Assembly (NCBI GenBank): GCA_000818095.1
Contig: CP009416.1
Location: forward strand, 3,270,501-3,334,500
Reading direction: 5' to 3'
Origin: Jeotgalibacillus malaysiensis
GTDB lineage: Bacteria > Bacillota > Bacilli > Bacillales > Jeotgalibacillaceae
DNA: 64,000 nt
Below the pieces are notes generated by a model, which saw only the letters and a program-made list of their open reading frames with translations, did no database searches and was not told where the DNA came from. The first letter of the stretch is position 1. Every line of letters begins with the position of its first letter. This document shows positions 1 through 8,692 of this stretch, in pieces. The position numbers and the translations under genes are program-made.

Positions 1-251
1 GGAAAACTTTTATCACTTCGGACAATCTCTTCAAATTGATTAGATGCCTGATCTACATAATAAATGAATACCTCATGAATCAGGTTATGCTTGCTTTCAA
101 AATAATTGTAAATCGTTACTTGTGATACCTGAGCTTTTTTAGCGATATCTGCGATTGATACTTTCTGAATGCCAAGCTCACTGAACAGCTCCATTGCCGC
201 CTGGAGAATATGCTGCTTCTTCAGTTCACGCCTTCGTTCAAAACCATTCAT
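1..251 (-). CDS. TetR/AcrR-family regulator, partial (C-terminus outside window)
   Basis: The N-terminal 83 codons of a transcriptional repressor are present; the rest lies beyond base 1. The reverse-strand translation begins MNGFERRRELKKQHILQAAM and continues through the TetR helix-turn-helix, with the typical VSQVTIYNYFESK segment near residues 45-57. GAGGTGACAGC precedes the ATG at 249-251. It is divergent from the ABC exporter genes at 411 and separated by 159 bp holding inverted repeats, the usual layout for a TetR protein that represses both itself and an efflux system. The ligand is unknown. Confidence 0.9.
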   Translation of the reverse strand, partial: MNGFERRRELKKQHILQAAMELFSELGIQKVSIADIAKKAQVSQVTIYNYFESKHNLIHEVFIYYVDQASNQFEEIVRSDKSF

Positions 252-297
252 GCTGTCACCTCTTTTTCTCTGGCGTACTATCATTATTTTATCAAAA

Positions 298-390
298 ATA
301 TGAAATATAACAACGAAATGGGTTCATAAAGTATTGTATTTTTGTTTAGATAGGTATATTATGAAATATATAAACATAAATATTTCATAA
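298..390. promoter_or_regulatory. Divergent promoter region with inverted-repeat operators
   Basis: A perfect 11-bp inverted repeat, TTATGAAATAT (359-369) and ATATTTCATAA (380-390) with a 10-bp spacer, sits just downstream of a -10-like TATATT (355-360) and upstream of the ABC ATPase gene. A weaker related pair, TATGAA (299-304) and TTCATA (323-328), lies nearer the TetR gene. These are likely TetR operator sites; protein binding is inferred. Confidence 0.6.
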
Positions 391-410
391 CTTTCAAAGG
401 AGGGTCTCTT

Positions 411-1307
411 ATGACCATTCTTCAAATTAACCACTTATCTAAAAGCTTTGGTAAATTCCAGGCACTGAATGATGTAAATCTTTCTATTCAAAAAGGTGAA
501 ATTTTTGGCTTTATCGGTCCGAATGGCGCCGGGAAATCAACTACGATTCGGATACTGCTAGGAATTTTAAAGCCCACAGCAGGCAGCGCCTCTATATTCG
601 GTATGAATGTATGGAAGGAATCTGTCGACATTCATAAACGGATTGCTTATGTGCCGGGTGATGCTAACCTCTGGCCGAACCTGACAGGCGGAGAAGTAAT
701 TGATCTATTTTTAAAGCTGAGAGGCAGTAAAAATCCGGATAAAAAACAGGAGTTGATTGAAAAGTTTCAGCTGGACCCGACGAAGAAGTGCCGTACCTAC
801 TCAAAGGGAAACCGTCAGAAGGTAGCACTTGTAGCTGCTTTTGCTTCAGATGCTGAACTCTTCATTCTTGATGAGCCGACTTCCGGGCTCGATCCATTAA
901 TGGAACGTGTATTTCAGGAGTATGTACTAAAAGCAAAAGCAGAAGGAAAAAGCGTCCTGCTCTCGAGTCATATTCTTTCTGAGGTAGAGCGTCTGTGCGA
1001 CCGTGTTGCGATTATCAGGCAGGGGGAAATTATTGAATCCGGTTCACTCGATGATATGCGGCATTTAACAAGAACAAATTTAATTGTAGAAACAAAAGAG
1101 CCGCTGAATGGCATCAGGGATGTCCAGGGCGTTCATGAAGTAGTCGAAACGGAGAAAGGTACATCTTTGCAGGTAGATGCTGAAGCGCTGGATCTTGTGA
1201 TAAAAAAAGTGAGTTCACTTGGCATTCTCAGGCTTGAAAGCACCCCGCCAACACTTGAGGACCTGTTTATGCGCCACTATGAGGGGACAGGAAGTGATCG
1301 GACATGA
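411..1307 (+). CDS. ABC exporter ATP-binding protein
   Basis: 298-aa nucleotide-binding subunit of an ABC-2 type exporter. Walker A GPNGAGKST is at residues 36-44, the signature is the variant YSKGNRQ at 130-136, Walker B LFILDEP at 150-156 and the H-loop histidine near 187. The degenerate signature (SKGNRQ rather than SGGQ) is common in the DrrA/CcmA-like drug and polyketide exporter group. AAAGGAGGG precedes the ATG. The gene overlaps the permease by 4 bp (ATGA), so the two are translationally coupled. Divergence from a TetR regulator suggests drug or toxic-compound efflux; the substrate cannot be read from the sequence. Confidence 0.93.
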   Translation: MTILQINHLSKSFGKFQALNDVNLSIQKGEIFGFIGPNGAGKSTTIRILLGILKPTAGSASIFGMNVWKESVDIHKRIAYVPGDANLWPNLTGGEVIDLFLKLRGSKNPDKKQELIEKFQLDPTKKCRTYSKGNRQKVALVAAFASDAELFILDEPTSGLDPLMERVFQEYVLKAKAEGKSVLLSSHILSEVERLCDRVAIIRQGEIIESGSLDDMRHLTRTNLIVETKEPLNGIRDVQGVHEVVETEKGTSLQVDAEALDLVIKKVSSLGILRLESTPPTLEDLFMRHYEGTGSDRT

Positions 1308-2908
1308 ACCGGAAATCCTTTCATCAGACCGGTGCGTTAATCAAGTTTTATTTGCGGACTGACCTTCTTAGATTAGTTATCTGGATTCTTTCCATTACTG
1401 CTCTAACCCTTCTGACTGCATGGGCATTTGAAGATCTGTATCAGTCAGAGGCTGAACGGATGGCAGTAGCTGAAACGATGAGAAACCCTGCAATGACTGC
1501 GATGGTAGGACCTGGTTATGGACTTGAAAATTATACAACCGGCCCAATGATGGCTCATCAGATGCTGCTTTTTACAGCGATTTTAGCTGCAGTGATGACC
1601 ATTCTTTTGACAGCCAGACACACACGCGGTGATGAAGAAGATGGCCGCCTGGAGATGATTGGATCACTACCAGCAGGCAGACTCGCACCATTAACCGCCG
1701 TACTGATCACAATCGGACTCTCTCAGCTGATTCTAGCGCTGGCAATTGGCGCTTCTTTAACTGCGCTTGGCATTGATACCCTTCCCGCATCAGATTCATT
1801 TTTATATGGTGCAGCAATTGGCGCAACGGGTCTTTTTTTTGCAGGAGTGACCGCATTGTTTGCTCAGCTGGCAGAGAGCAGCCGTGGAACAACAGGATTC
1901 GCTTTCTTAATCCTTGGCGTCTCTTATATTGTAAGAGCACTTGGTGATGTCAGTAATGAAACGGTATCCTGGATTTCTCCACTTGGTTGGGCGCTTAAAA
2001 CAGAAGTATATGTGAACAACTATGTCAGCCCGGTGCTAATCTTAATCGCAGGCAGCCTGTTACTTGTCGTTGCCGCTTTCAGCCTTATATTAAAAAGGGA
2101 TCTTGGCAGCGGCCTGCTGCCTGCAAGAGCCGGGCGGCGTCATGCGTCCCCGCTGTTACTCAGCCCATTTGGACTCGCACTCAGACTGCTCCGGACTAGT
2201 ATCATTGTATGGGGCATTGCACTCATGGCAATTGGCGCCTCCTATGGCTCAGTACTGGGTGACCTGGAGTCATTTTTCGGGAGCAATGAGATGCTCAGCA
2301 ATATGGTCGACCCGGATAGCGGTCTCACACTGACAGAACAGTTTGTTTCTATGCTGATGGCTATTATGTCTATGATGGCTGCAGTGCCGGCACTGATGTT
2401 TTTCTTCAAATTAAAATCTGAGGAGAACAAAAACCGGATGGAAAACTTATATGCACGGGCAGTTTCAAGACAAAAGGTGTTTTTAAGTTACCTGGGTATC
2501 TCTGTACTTTTCGGCTCATTGATGATGGTAATTGCAACTGTCAGCCTCTGGAGCGCATCTGTTCCGGTGATGGATGAGCCGATGTCATTTGGAACAGTCA
2601 TGTTATCAGGGCTCGTTTATCTGCCTGCCATCTGGGTGATGATCGGTCTCGGTGCTTTATTTACAGGTCTTAAACCGGGAGTCGCTTCTGTTGCATGGGG
2701 TTATTTAATCTACTCATTTCTTGTTGTCTATCTCGGCGGGCTTTTACAGCTGCCTGAATGGCCGGGTAAGTTGTCACCGTTTGGGCATGTGCCACAGATA
2801 CCGGGTGAGGATTTTAGTTTTATACCTCTTCTAAGTTTAATTTTAATTGCTGCACTCTTATATGCAGCAGGCATTTTCAGTTATAAGCAACGTGATCTGA
2901 AAGGTTAA
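1304..2908 (+). CDS. ABC-2 type exporter permease (polyketide/drug exporter family)
   Basis: 534-aa polytopic membrane protein with about twelve hydrophobic segments arranged as two similar halves, each with a hydrophobic N-terminal helix followed by a membrane bundle. This length and duplicated architecture fit the large permeases that pair with a single DrrA-like ATPase. It overlaps the ATPase gene by 4 bp and is followed by an intrinsic terminator, so the two genes form a compact operon. No catalytic motif is expected. The assignment rests on hydrophobicity and gene pairing more than on a conserved motif. Confidence 0.85.
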   Translation: MNRKSFHQTGALIKFYLRTDLLRLVIWILSITALTLLTAWAFEDLYQSEAERMAVAETMRNPAMTAMVGPGYGLENYTTGPMMAHQMLLFTAILAAVMTILLTARHTRGDEEDGRLEMIGSLPAGRLAPLTAVLITIGLSQLILALAIGASLTALGIDTLPASDSFLYGAAIGATGLFFAGVTALFAQLAESSRGTTGFAFLILGVSYIVRALGDVSNETVSWISPLGWALKTEVYVNNYVSPVLILIAGSLLLVVAAFSLILKRDLGSGLLPARAGRRHASPLLLSPFGLALRLLRTSIIVWGIALMAIGASYGSVLGDLESFFGSNEMLSNMVDPDSGLTLTEQFVSMLMAIMSMMAAVPALMFFFKLKSEENKNRMENLYARAVSRQKVFLSYLGISVLFGSLMMVIATVSLWSASVPVMDEPMSFGTVMLSGLVYLPAIWVMIGLGALFTGLKPGVASVAWGYLIYSFLVVYLGGLLQLPEWPGKLSPFGHVPQIPGEDFSFIPLLSLILIAALLYAAGIFSYKQRDLKG

Positions 2909-2927
2909 TAAGGTGTTATATAAGTCG

Positions 2928-2958
2928 TGCCCACCTTCTATAAAAGGTGGGTATTTTA
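2928..2958 (+). terminator. Intrinsic terminator of the ABC exporter operon
   Basis: Stem CCCACCTT (2930-2937) and AAGGTGGG (2944-2951) with a short loop, followed by a T-rich tail TATTTTATATT. Confidence 0.85.
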
Positions 2959-3039
2959 TATTGTTTAAATATGACTTTCAAACTATTATTAGAGTAAGGA
3001 AACAAAAATGAAATTCTTTTAAAAAGTGGGGTCATATTA

Positions 3040-6000
3040 TTGAAAAAACTACTGATTTTGATCGCAGTACTCATTATGGTTATTTCATTGCCTATTATAA
3101 TATGGTTTTCAAGAGATCAAACAGAATTGGATGTCAGCATAATCGATTATACGGTTCCTGACGAAAAGTACCGTGAACACCACAGTTTAACCTGGCTACT
3201 AAATCATCATCATTATCAAAAATCTGATGGTACTGAATTTGATGAAGAAAATGATTATATCGGATTAAAGACAGATGAACAGGCTGAATCTGTCGATCAT
3301 TATCGTTTCCCATCGTCATTGACGGGAAAAGATTTAATTTATATTGCTGATACTTATGGCGTATATGAGAGTGACCTGCCCTGGTATTCAGACGTTGAGG
3401 CTACACCAGGGAGCAGCGACCTGATTGAAGGCGGTCTGAAGCAGGAAGATTGGAACCTTATTAAAAATCAGGTGTTAAGTGAGGATACTGACCTTGTAAT
3501 GGAATTTAATTCTTTTGCTTCTCCCACAGCTGATAATGTACAACAGGATGTTATGGAATTTATTAAGGCAGATTGGACAGGATGGATCGGCCGGTATTTC
3601 CCTTCTCTTGAAGGCGAAGAAGTGCCGGCATGGATGATTGATCAATATGAGAATACCCAGGGTGACTGGCAGTATGAAGGCGAGGGATTCGTCTTGTTAA
3701 ACGAATCTTCGGACAGCATTCTCGTCCTTGATCACAATGATTTTGACGAAACAGCAATCAGTTTGAATTTTACTGAAAAAGGAACAGAACTTTTTGACCT
3801 TGAAGATAGCCCCGGTTATCGTTATTGGTTTGATATTTTGCTTCCACAGGATGAAGAAGACGTTGCCGCCTGGTATGACTGGTCGACAAACGCAACCGGC
3901 AGCGAGAAGTTGAAAACGGCAGGAATTCCTGATCAATTTCCAGCTGTGCTGCATCATACAAAACAAGAGGCGAATATAACCTACTTCGCTGGAGACTATG
4001 CTGATGCTGAAAATCTGCCGTCTTTTTTTCAGGTGTCAGGCATGGCAACTGTACAGAGCTGGCTATCACCTGAATCATTTTCTCCTGACAAAAGCTTTTT
4101 CTGGCGCACGGCTGCACCGATGATTACTAAAACCTTTGATCGTGCTGCAGAAAAATCAGCTTCAACCACAGACGAAAGCTCGTCTAAAGAAGCTCAGGCT
4201 TCAATCAATAATATTTCATATCCTGCAAGAATTAACGGACAACAGTATGAGGTTTATCAAGACAATGAATGGCAGCCAATTACGATCAAAGGCGTTAATA
4301 TGGGAATGGGCAAGCCAGGTTATTTCCCCGGAGAGGCTGCAATTACAAGAGAAGAATATGATAGATGGTTCAAGATGATTGGAGAAATGAATGCCAATAC
4401 AGTAAGAGTCTACACCCTTCACCCTCCTGCATTTTATGACGCACTTGCTGCTTATAATGAACAGGCAGAAGAGCCAATCTATCTGATGCACGGTGTATGG
4501 GCTGATGAAGAGCCGCTTGAGGAGACGCTTGATGCTTTCAACAAAGAAAGTACAGAATCTTTCAGAGAAGAGATTCAGCACATAACAGATGCCATACATG
4601 GAAATGCGAATATTGACCACGTACCTGGCCATGCTTCTGGCGTATACCGGTCAGATATATCTCAATATGTGATCGGCTGGATGATCGGAATAGAGTGGTA
4701 TCCGCTAATGGTTGATCAAATGAAAACTCAGTATCCTGATATGGAAGACTTTTCAGGAGAATTTATTTCTACTGAAAATGCCGAACCGATGGAAATTTGG
4801 CTTGCAGAACAATTTGAATACCTTGTCAAATATGAGCTTGAAGAATACAAGAGTATGCGCCCATTAAGCTTTACAAACTGGGTAACAACAGATAACCTTG
4901 AGCATCCGGCAGAGCCATCTGAACAGGAAGATCTTGCGACAGTGGATCCAAACCACATCAATGTATTCGGTGATGTGAAAGAAGCAGGAATGTTTGCTTC
5001 TTATCATGTGTATCCATATTATCCGGACTTTTTAAACCTGGAGGAAAAATACACAGAGTTTATCGATCACAGGGGCGAGCCTAATAACTATGCAGGCTAT
5101 TTAGCTGACCTGAAGGCAAGTCACGATCTTCCTATACTCATTGCAGAATTCGGCATCCCTGCTTCTAGAGGTAAAACGCATGAAAATCCTTTTGGATGGA
5201 ATCAGGGCTTTATTGAAGAAACAGAGCAGGGAGAAATTCTTACAAGACTTTATGAAGATATGATAGAGCTTGATATGCTTGGCGGACTCGTATTCACCTG
5301 GCAGGATGAGTGGTTCAAGAGGACGTGGAATACAATGGATTATGACAATCCTGACAGGCGCCCATACTGGTCAAATGCCCAGACAAATGAACAGCAATTC
5401 GGTCTCCTAAGCTTCGATAGACACCTGGGAAGAATCAATGGAGAAGAAGATGAAGAGGCTGAAAGTCTTGGACAATACTCAGGTCTAATTAAAGAACTTA
5501 AGACGTTGCATGACGAACGATATCTGTACCTTCAACTTGATGTAGCGGAGCTTTCAGACGGTTTCTTTGACGACCAGTGGCTTGACCTCTACTTCAGTAT
5601 TAGATCTGATAAAGGGATTGAAACCGGTCAGGGGCCAGCTGACTTCAGAGCCAGATTCAAAGGACAAGAAGCTGATCTGGAAGTAGCCGGTGACTATGAT
5701 ACTTTTTACTTTGATTATGCTACAACGCTTGATATGATTCCGGCCGATGAAAAGCCTGACGAATTTCATCCGATTCGACTTGCACTGAATAAAGCGTTTG
5801 TCAGACCTGACACGAATGAACTGGTTCCTTTTGACAGTTATGAAACAGGTGAATTGAAGTTCGGAATTGGTGATCCTGATCATGAGGATTATGATTCGTT
5901 AGCCGACTATTATTACACTGAAGAAGGTTTGCTCGAAGTCCGCATTCCATGGATGCTGCTAAATGCCAAGGACCCAAGTCAGCGTGAATTTACAGGAGAT

Positions 6001-6204
6001 ATCCTAAATGATGGACTGACATCATCAATTGAGATTGAAGCTATTAACATTTCAGCTGCGGTTGTAAGCAGTGCTGATCAGAAAGTAATAGAACAGACAC
6101 CTTTTGAACCTTATACGTGGGAAAAGTGGGATATTCCTCAATCTGAAGAAAGATTAAAGGATTCATATTATATCCTTCAGGAATTATTTAAATCCACTGA
6201 ATAA
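3040..6204 (+). CDS. Membrane-anchored glycoside-hydrolase-like (TIM-barrel) protein
   Basis: 1054-aa protein with a TTG start preceded by AGTGGGG. One N-terminal hydrophobic helix (about residues 3-24) anchors or exports it; the rest is acidic and extracytoplasmic. The middle third (about 395-780) reads like a clan-A glycosidase barrel: the entry segment ITIKGVNMGMGKPGYFPGE, then NTVRVYTLHPP, then candidate catalytic acids E552 in GWMIGIEWYP and E703 in ILIAEFGIPAS, then LGGLVFTWQDEW. The last 250 residues look beta-rich. It faces the GT2 gene convergently across a shared terminator, so a role in making, trimming or binding a surface polysaccharide is plausible. The exact GH family is not recognised and no substrate is claimed. 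Confidence 0.75.
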   Translation: MKKLLILIAVLIMVISLPIIIWFSRDQTELDVSIIDYTVPDEKYREHHSLTWLLNHHHYQKSDGTEFDEENDYIGLKTDEQAESVDHYRFPSSLTGKDLIYIADTYGVYESDLPWYSDVEATPGSSDLIEGGLKQEDWNLIKNQVLSEDTDLVMEFNSFASPTADNVQQDVMEFIKADWTGWIGRYFPSLEGEEVPAWMIDQYENTQGDWQYEGEGFVLLNESSDSILVLDHNDFDETAISLNFTEKGTELFDLEDSPGYRYWFDILLPQDEEDVAAWYDWSTNATGSEKLKTAGIPDQFPAVLHHTKQEANITYFAGDYADAENLPSFFQVSGMATVQSWLSPESFSPDKSFFWRTAAPMITKTFDRAAEKSASTTDESSSKEAQASINNISYPARINGQQYEVYQDNEWQPITIKGVNMGMGKPGYFPGEAAITREEYDRWFKMIGEMNANTVRVYTLHPPAFYDALAAYNEQAEEPIYLMHGVWADEEPLEETLDAFNKESTESFREEIQHITDAIHGNANIDHVPGHASGVYRSDISQYVIGWMIGIEWYPLMVDQMKTQYPDMEDFSGEFISTENAEPMEIWLAEQFEYLVKYELEEYKSMRPLSFTNWVTTDNLEHPAEPSEQEDLATVDPNHINVFGDVKEAGMFASYHVYPYYPDFLNLEEKYTEFIDHRGEPNNYAGYLADLKASHDLPILIAEFGIPASRGKTHENPFGWNQGFIEETEQGEILTRLYEDMIELDMLGGLVFTWQDEWFKRTWNTMDYDNPDRRPYWSNAQTNEQQFGLLSFDRHLGRINGEEDEEAESLGQYSGLIKELKTLHDERYLYLQLDVAELSDGFFDDQWLDLYFSIRSDKGIETGQGPADFRARFKGQEADLEVAGDYDTFYFDYATTLDMIPADEKPDEFHPIRLALNKAFVRPDTNELVPFDSYETGELKFGIGDPDHEDYDSLADYYYTEEGLLEVRIPWMLLNAKDPSQREFTGDILNDGLTSSIEIEAINISAAVVSSADQKVIEQTPFEPYTWEKWDIPQSEERLKDSYYILQELFKSTE

Positions 6205-6206
6205 GT

Positions 6207-6240
6207 AAAAGTCCGGAGCCTAAATGGCTCCGGACTTTCT
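6207..6240. terminator. Bidirectional terminator between convergent genes
   Basis: Perfect 12-bp stem AAGTCCGGAGCC (6209-6220) and GGCTCCGGACTT (6226-6237). It has A/T-rich flanks on both sides and serves the glycosidase-like gene and the GT2 gene. Confidence 0.9.
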
Positions 6241-7658
6241 TATGCCGCTTCCTCTTCAGAAATCCCTTTACGCTGCATATTCCCCCATGAACCCTTCTGG
6301 CGGATTGCAGCAATCAGTCCTTCACATCTCCATAAGACAGTCAGCGGACGATACCAGAATGCTTCTGTCAGAGACCATACGAATAATTTCAACAGACTCT
6401 TCACGTCTGGGTACTTATGATATGTCCATTCTTCGAGTAGTACTGCCAGACTGGAGATCAGTGAGCCGTATACAACGGTTGCAATGAACATAATCAACGT
6501 GATTTCCCAGGAAATAAAGGCAAATACAAGACCTGCAATAATGATGACATATCCGAGCAACTCAAAAATCGCACTCAATAGCTCCACAAATAAATAGTAA
6601 GGAAGTGCAAAAAGACCGATTCCTTTATATTTAGGATTTAACAGCATCGATTTATGAGTCCATAAAGTTTCAGCGAGCCCTCTTTGCCATCTTCTCCGCT
6701 GAGATCTGAGCGAGCTGATAGTAGATGGAGCTTCCGTCCAGCAGACCGGGTCCTGAATATACTCGATCCGCTGATCAGACCGCTCATCTTTGATCGACTT
6801 ATGCATCCTGACGATGAGCTCCATATCCTCACCAACCGTGTTCACCTTATAGCCGCCAGCCTTAATGACACGATTCTTCTCAAATACACCGAATGCACCT
6901 GAGACGATCAATAGCATATTCATTCTGCTTAAGCCCAGGCGACCGATTAAAAATGCTCTGAAATACTCGATAATCTGCATTAGCACAATCGGTGTCTTCG
7001 GCAGAGCAATTTCTTCCACTTCACTTCTGACAATCCTTGAGCCGTTAGCAATCCGGACCGTTCCGCCAGTTGCCGTTACCTTACCATTAGAATCAATGAT
7101 TGGTTTCATCGTTTTTAACAGCGCATCGCGGTCTAATAATGAGTCACCGTCAATTGCTGCAAAATAAGGATACTTTGAAAAGTTGATGCCAGCGTTTAGC
7201 GCATCCGCCTTTCCGCCATTCTGCTTTTGAATTAAAAAGAGATGCGGAAACAATGTAGACTGATACGCACGCTCTACTTCTGCAGTATCAAAGTAGCGGC
7301 GTATAGCAAGATCAATTTCCTTCATCCTGAACTCAGCGATCACACGCTCACTGGTTCTGTCAGAAGAACCATCATCAATCACAATGACTTCAAACTGCGG
7401 ATAATTTAAGGCAAGCATCGACCTTGCCGTACTGACAACTCCGACCTCTTCATTGTAAGCCGGTACCAGTACTGAAATAGGAAACGTATCCTTATTCATT
7501 GAGATCTCTTCAATATGTGCTTCTCTGTTAAGCTGACGTTCTTTTCTGATTCGCGGCCCTGCCACCAGAAACATTCCGATATAAAGCAGGGAAACTGATG
7601 CCATATAGATGATAATCACGATGGCAGCAGTATAAACGAGCCAATTCAACCAATCCAT
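6240..7658 (-). CDS. Processive GT2-family glycosyltransferase (membrane polysaccharide synthase type)
   Basis: 472-aa inner-membrane glycosyltransferase of the cellulose/hyaluronan-synthase type. N-terminal transmembrane helices are followed by a GT-A domain with PISVLVPAYNEE, VIDDGSSDRT, the DxD-like AIDGDS, the acidic TEAPS and the QRRRWQRG (QxxRW) signature of processive synthases, then several C-terminal transmembrane helices. It is the last gene of a three-gene run with the HEAT and diguanylate cyclase genes, with 1-nt junctions (7658 and 8692 shared). Coupling to a diguanylate cyclase suggests c-di-GMP-dependent exopolysaccharide synthesis; no PilZ motif is evident in this protein. The sugar substrate is unknown. 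Confidence 0.88.
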   Translation of the reverse strand: MDWLNWLVYTAAIVIIIYMASVSLLYIGMFLVAGPRIRKERQLNREAHIEEISMNKDTFPISVLVPAYNEEVGVVSTARSMLALNYPQFEVIVIDDGSSDRTSERVIAEFRMKEIDLAIRRYFDTAEVERAYQSTLFPHLFLIQKQNGGKADALNAGINFSKYPYFAAIDGDSLLDRDALLKTMKPIIDSNGKVTATGGTVRIANGSRIVRSEVEEIALPKTPIVLMQIIEYFRAFLIGRLGLSRMNMLLIVSGAFGVFEKNRVIKAGGYKVNTVGEDMELIVRMHKSIKDERSDQRIEYIQDPVCWTEAPSTISSLRSQRRRWQRGLAETLWTHKSMLLNPKYKGIGLFALPYYLFVELLSAIFELLGYVIIIAGLVFAFISWEITLIMFIATVVYGSLISSLAVLLEEWTYHKYPDVKSLLKLFVWSLTEAFWYRPLTVLWRCEGLIAAIRQKGSWGNMQRKGISEEEAA

Positions 7659-8692
7659 TATCTGCTCACCCCTGTTTTCAAAGTCTGGAGCTGCTTAGCC
7701 ATATCTCTTGCGTACAGATCTTCATGTCCTTCAGCTGCAAAGGTGAGCAGAACTTCACCATCCGGCATCTGCTTAAGCGCTTCACACGCTGCAAATCGAA
7801 CCCACCAGTTTGAATCGCCTGCCAGCTTCATTAGCGTGGTAGAATACCTGGTCAGTTGCAGCAAGCCGGTCAACCTTGATGCATACATTCTTTCTTCCCA
7901 GAACTCAGAAGACAGAAATGGTGAGATCTTATCCGCTGAAGAAATATATCTGTACTGACATAATGAAGCAAAAGCTTTTAATCTGACTTCTTTTTCTTCA
8001 TGTGTAAGATGTGCCTCCACGTAAGGCAGATGCTCATAGTAGCCTGTTTCACCGAAGTAAGAAATCAGACCCAGCTTTATTTGCACTGGCAGCTCTGAAT
8101 CTTTTTTCAATGTTTCAATTAGGGCTGCCGGCAATCTTCTGAAGCATTCCTTCATAAACCCAACCGCAATGTCCTCATCATTCTTTAGCATTCCTAGTAC
8201 GCTGTCATCCCCGAATGAAGCAAGTACACGGAGGGACTGCCTGTACTCCTCATCTTTATCCTTAAGTGATAGATAATGAGTTTTTACTTCCGGCTGCAAT
8301 ACGTTCATCTGGTAATCCTCAATAAAGAAAAGCGTATTCACCCGCTCTGCCCAGCTTCCTTTTTGAAGCACATGTTTATAGTGATCAGCAAGAAAACGCT
8401 CAGCTGTCCGTCTCATACGCTGCTCATTTTCAGAACCTTTTATATTGGATGCATAACCGGATAAGAGCTTTTCAAGCACCTTAACCCGGATCTGCTCCTC
8501 CTGAGGGAGTGAAGGCTCCTGATCTGTTTCACCGTCAAGATAAGCGAGATAATCAACTAATACATGCTTATATATCTGATGGACCTTTTGATCATGACGG
8601 ATCCCTTTTTGCTTGGAAACGGACAGATACAATAACACAATGACCTGCAGCAGCAAAAACGCACCTGAAATCCATAAAATCACTGTGATCAT
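7658..8692 (-). CDS. Membrane-anchored HEAT-repeat protein
   Basis: 344-aa protein with one N-terminal transmembrane helix (about residues 3-25) followed by a soluble alpha-helical solenoid. Repeats of the HEAT/PBS-lyase kind are visible from about residue 145 on, for example EVRLKAFASLCQY and WWVRFAACEALKQM. It carries no catalytic motif and is probably a scaffold linking the neighbouring synthase with its regulator. It shares its boundaries with the GT2 gene downstream and the diguanylate cyclase gene upstream, so the three are almost certainly co-translated. Confidence 0.8.
   Translation of the reverse strand: MITVILWISGAFLLLQVIVLLYLSVSKQKGIRHDQKVHQIYKHVLVDYLAYLDGETDQEPSLPQEEQIRVKVLEKLLSGYASNIKGSENEQRMRRTAERFLADHYKHVLQKGSWAERVNTLFFIEDYQMNVLQPEVKTHYLSLKDKDEEYRQSLRVLASFGDDSVLGMLKNDEDIAVGFMKECFRRLPAALIETLKKDSELPVQIKLGLISYFGETGYYEHLPYVEAHLTHEEKEVRLKAFASLCQYRYISSADKISPFLSSEFWEERMYASRLTGLLQLTRYSTTLMKLAGDSNWWVRFAACEALKQMPDGEVLLTFAAEGHEDLYARDMAKQLQTLKTGVSR

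Noticed and set aside
4216-4632. 138-aa reverse-strand reading frame inside the glycosidase-like gene
   Set aside because: Antisense shadow of a strong coding frame, with no ribosome site or recognisable domain.
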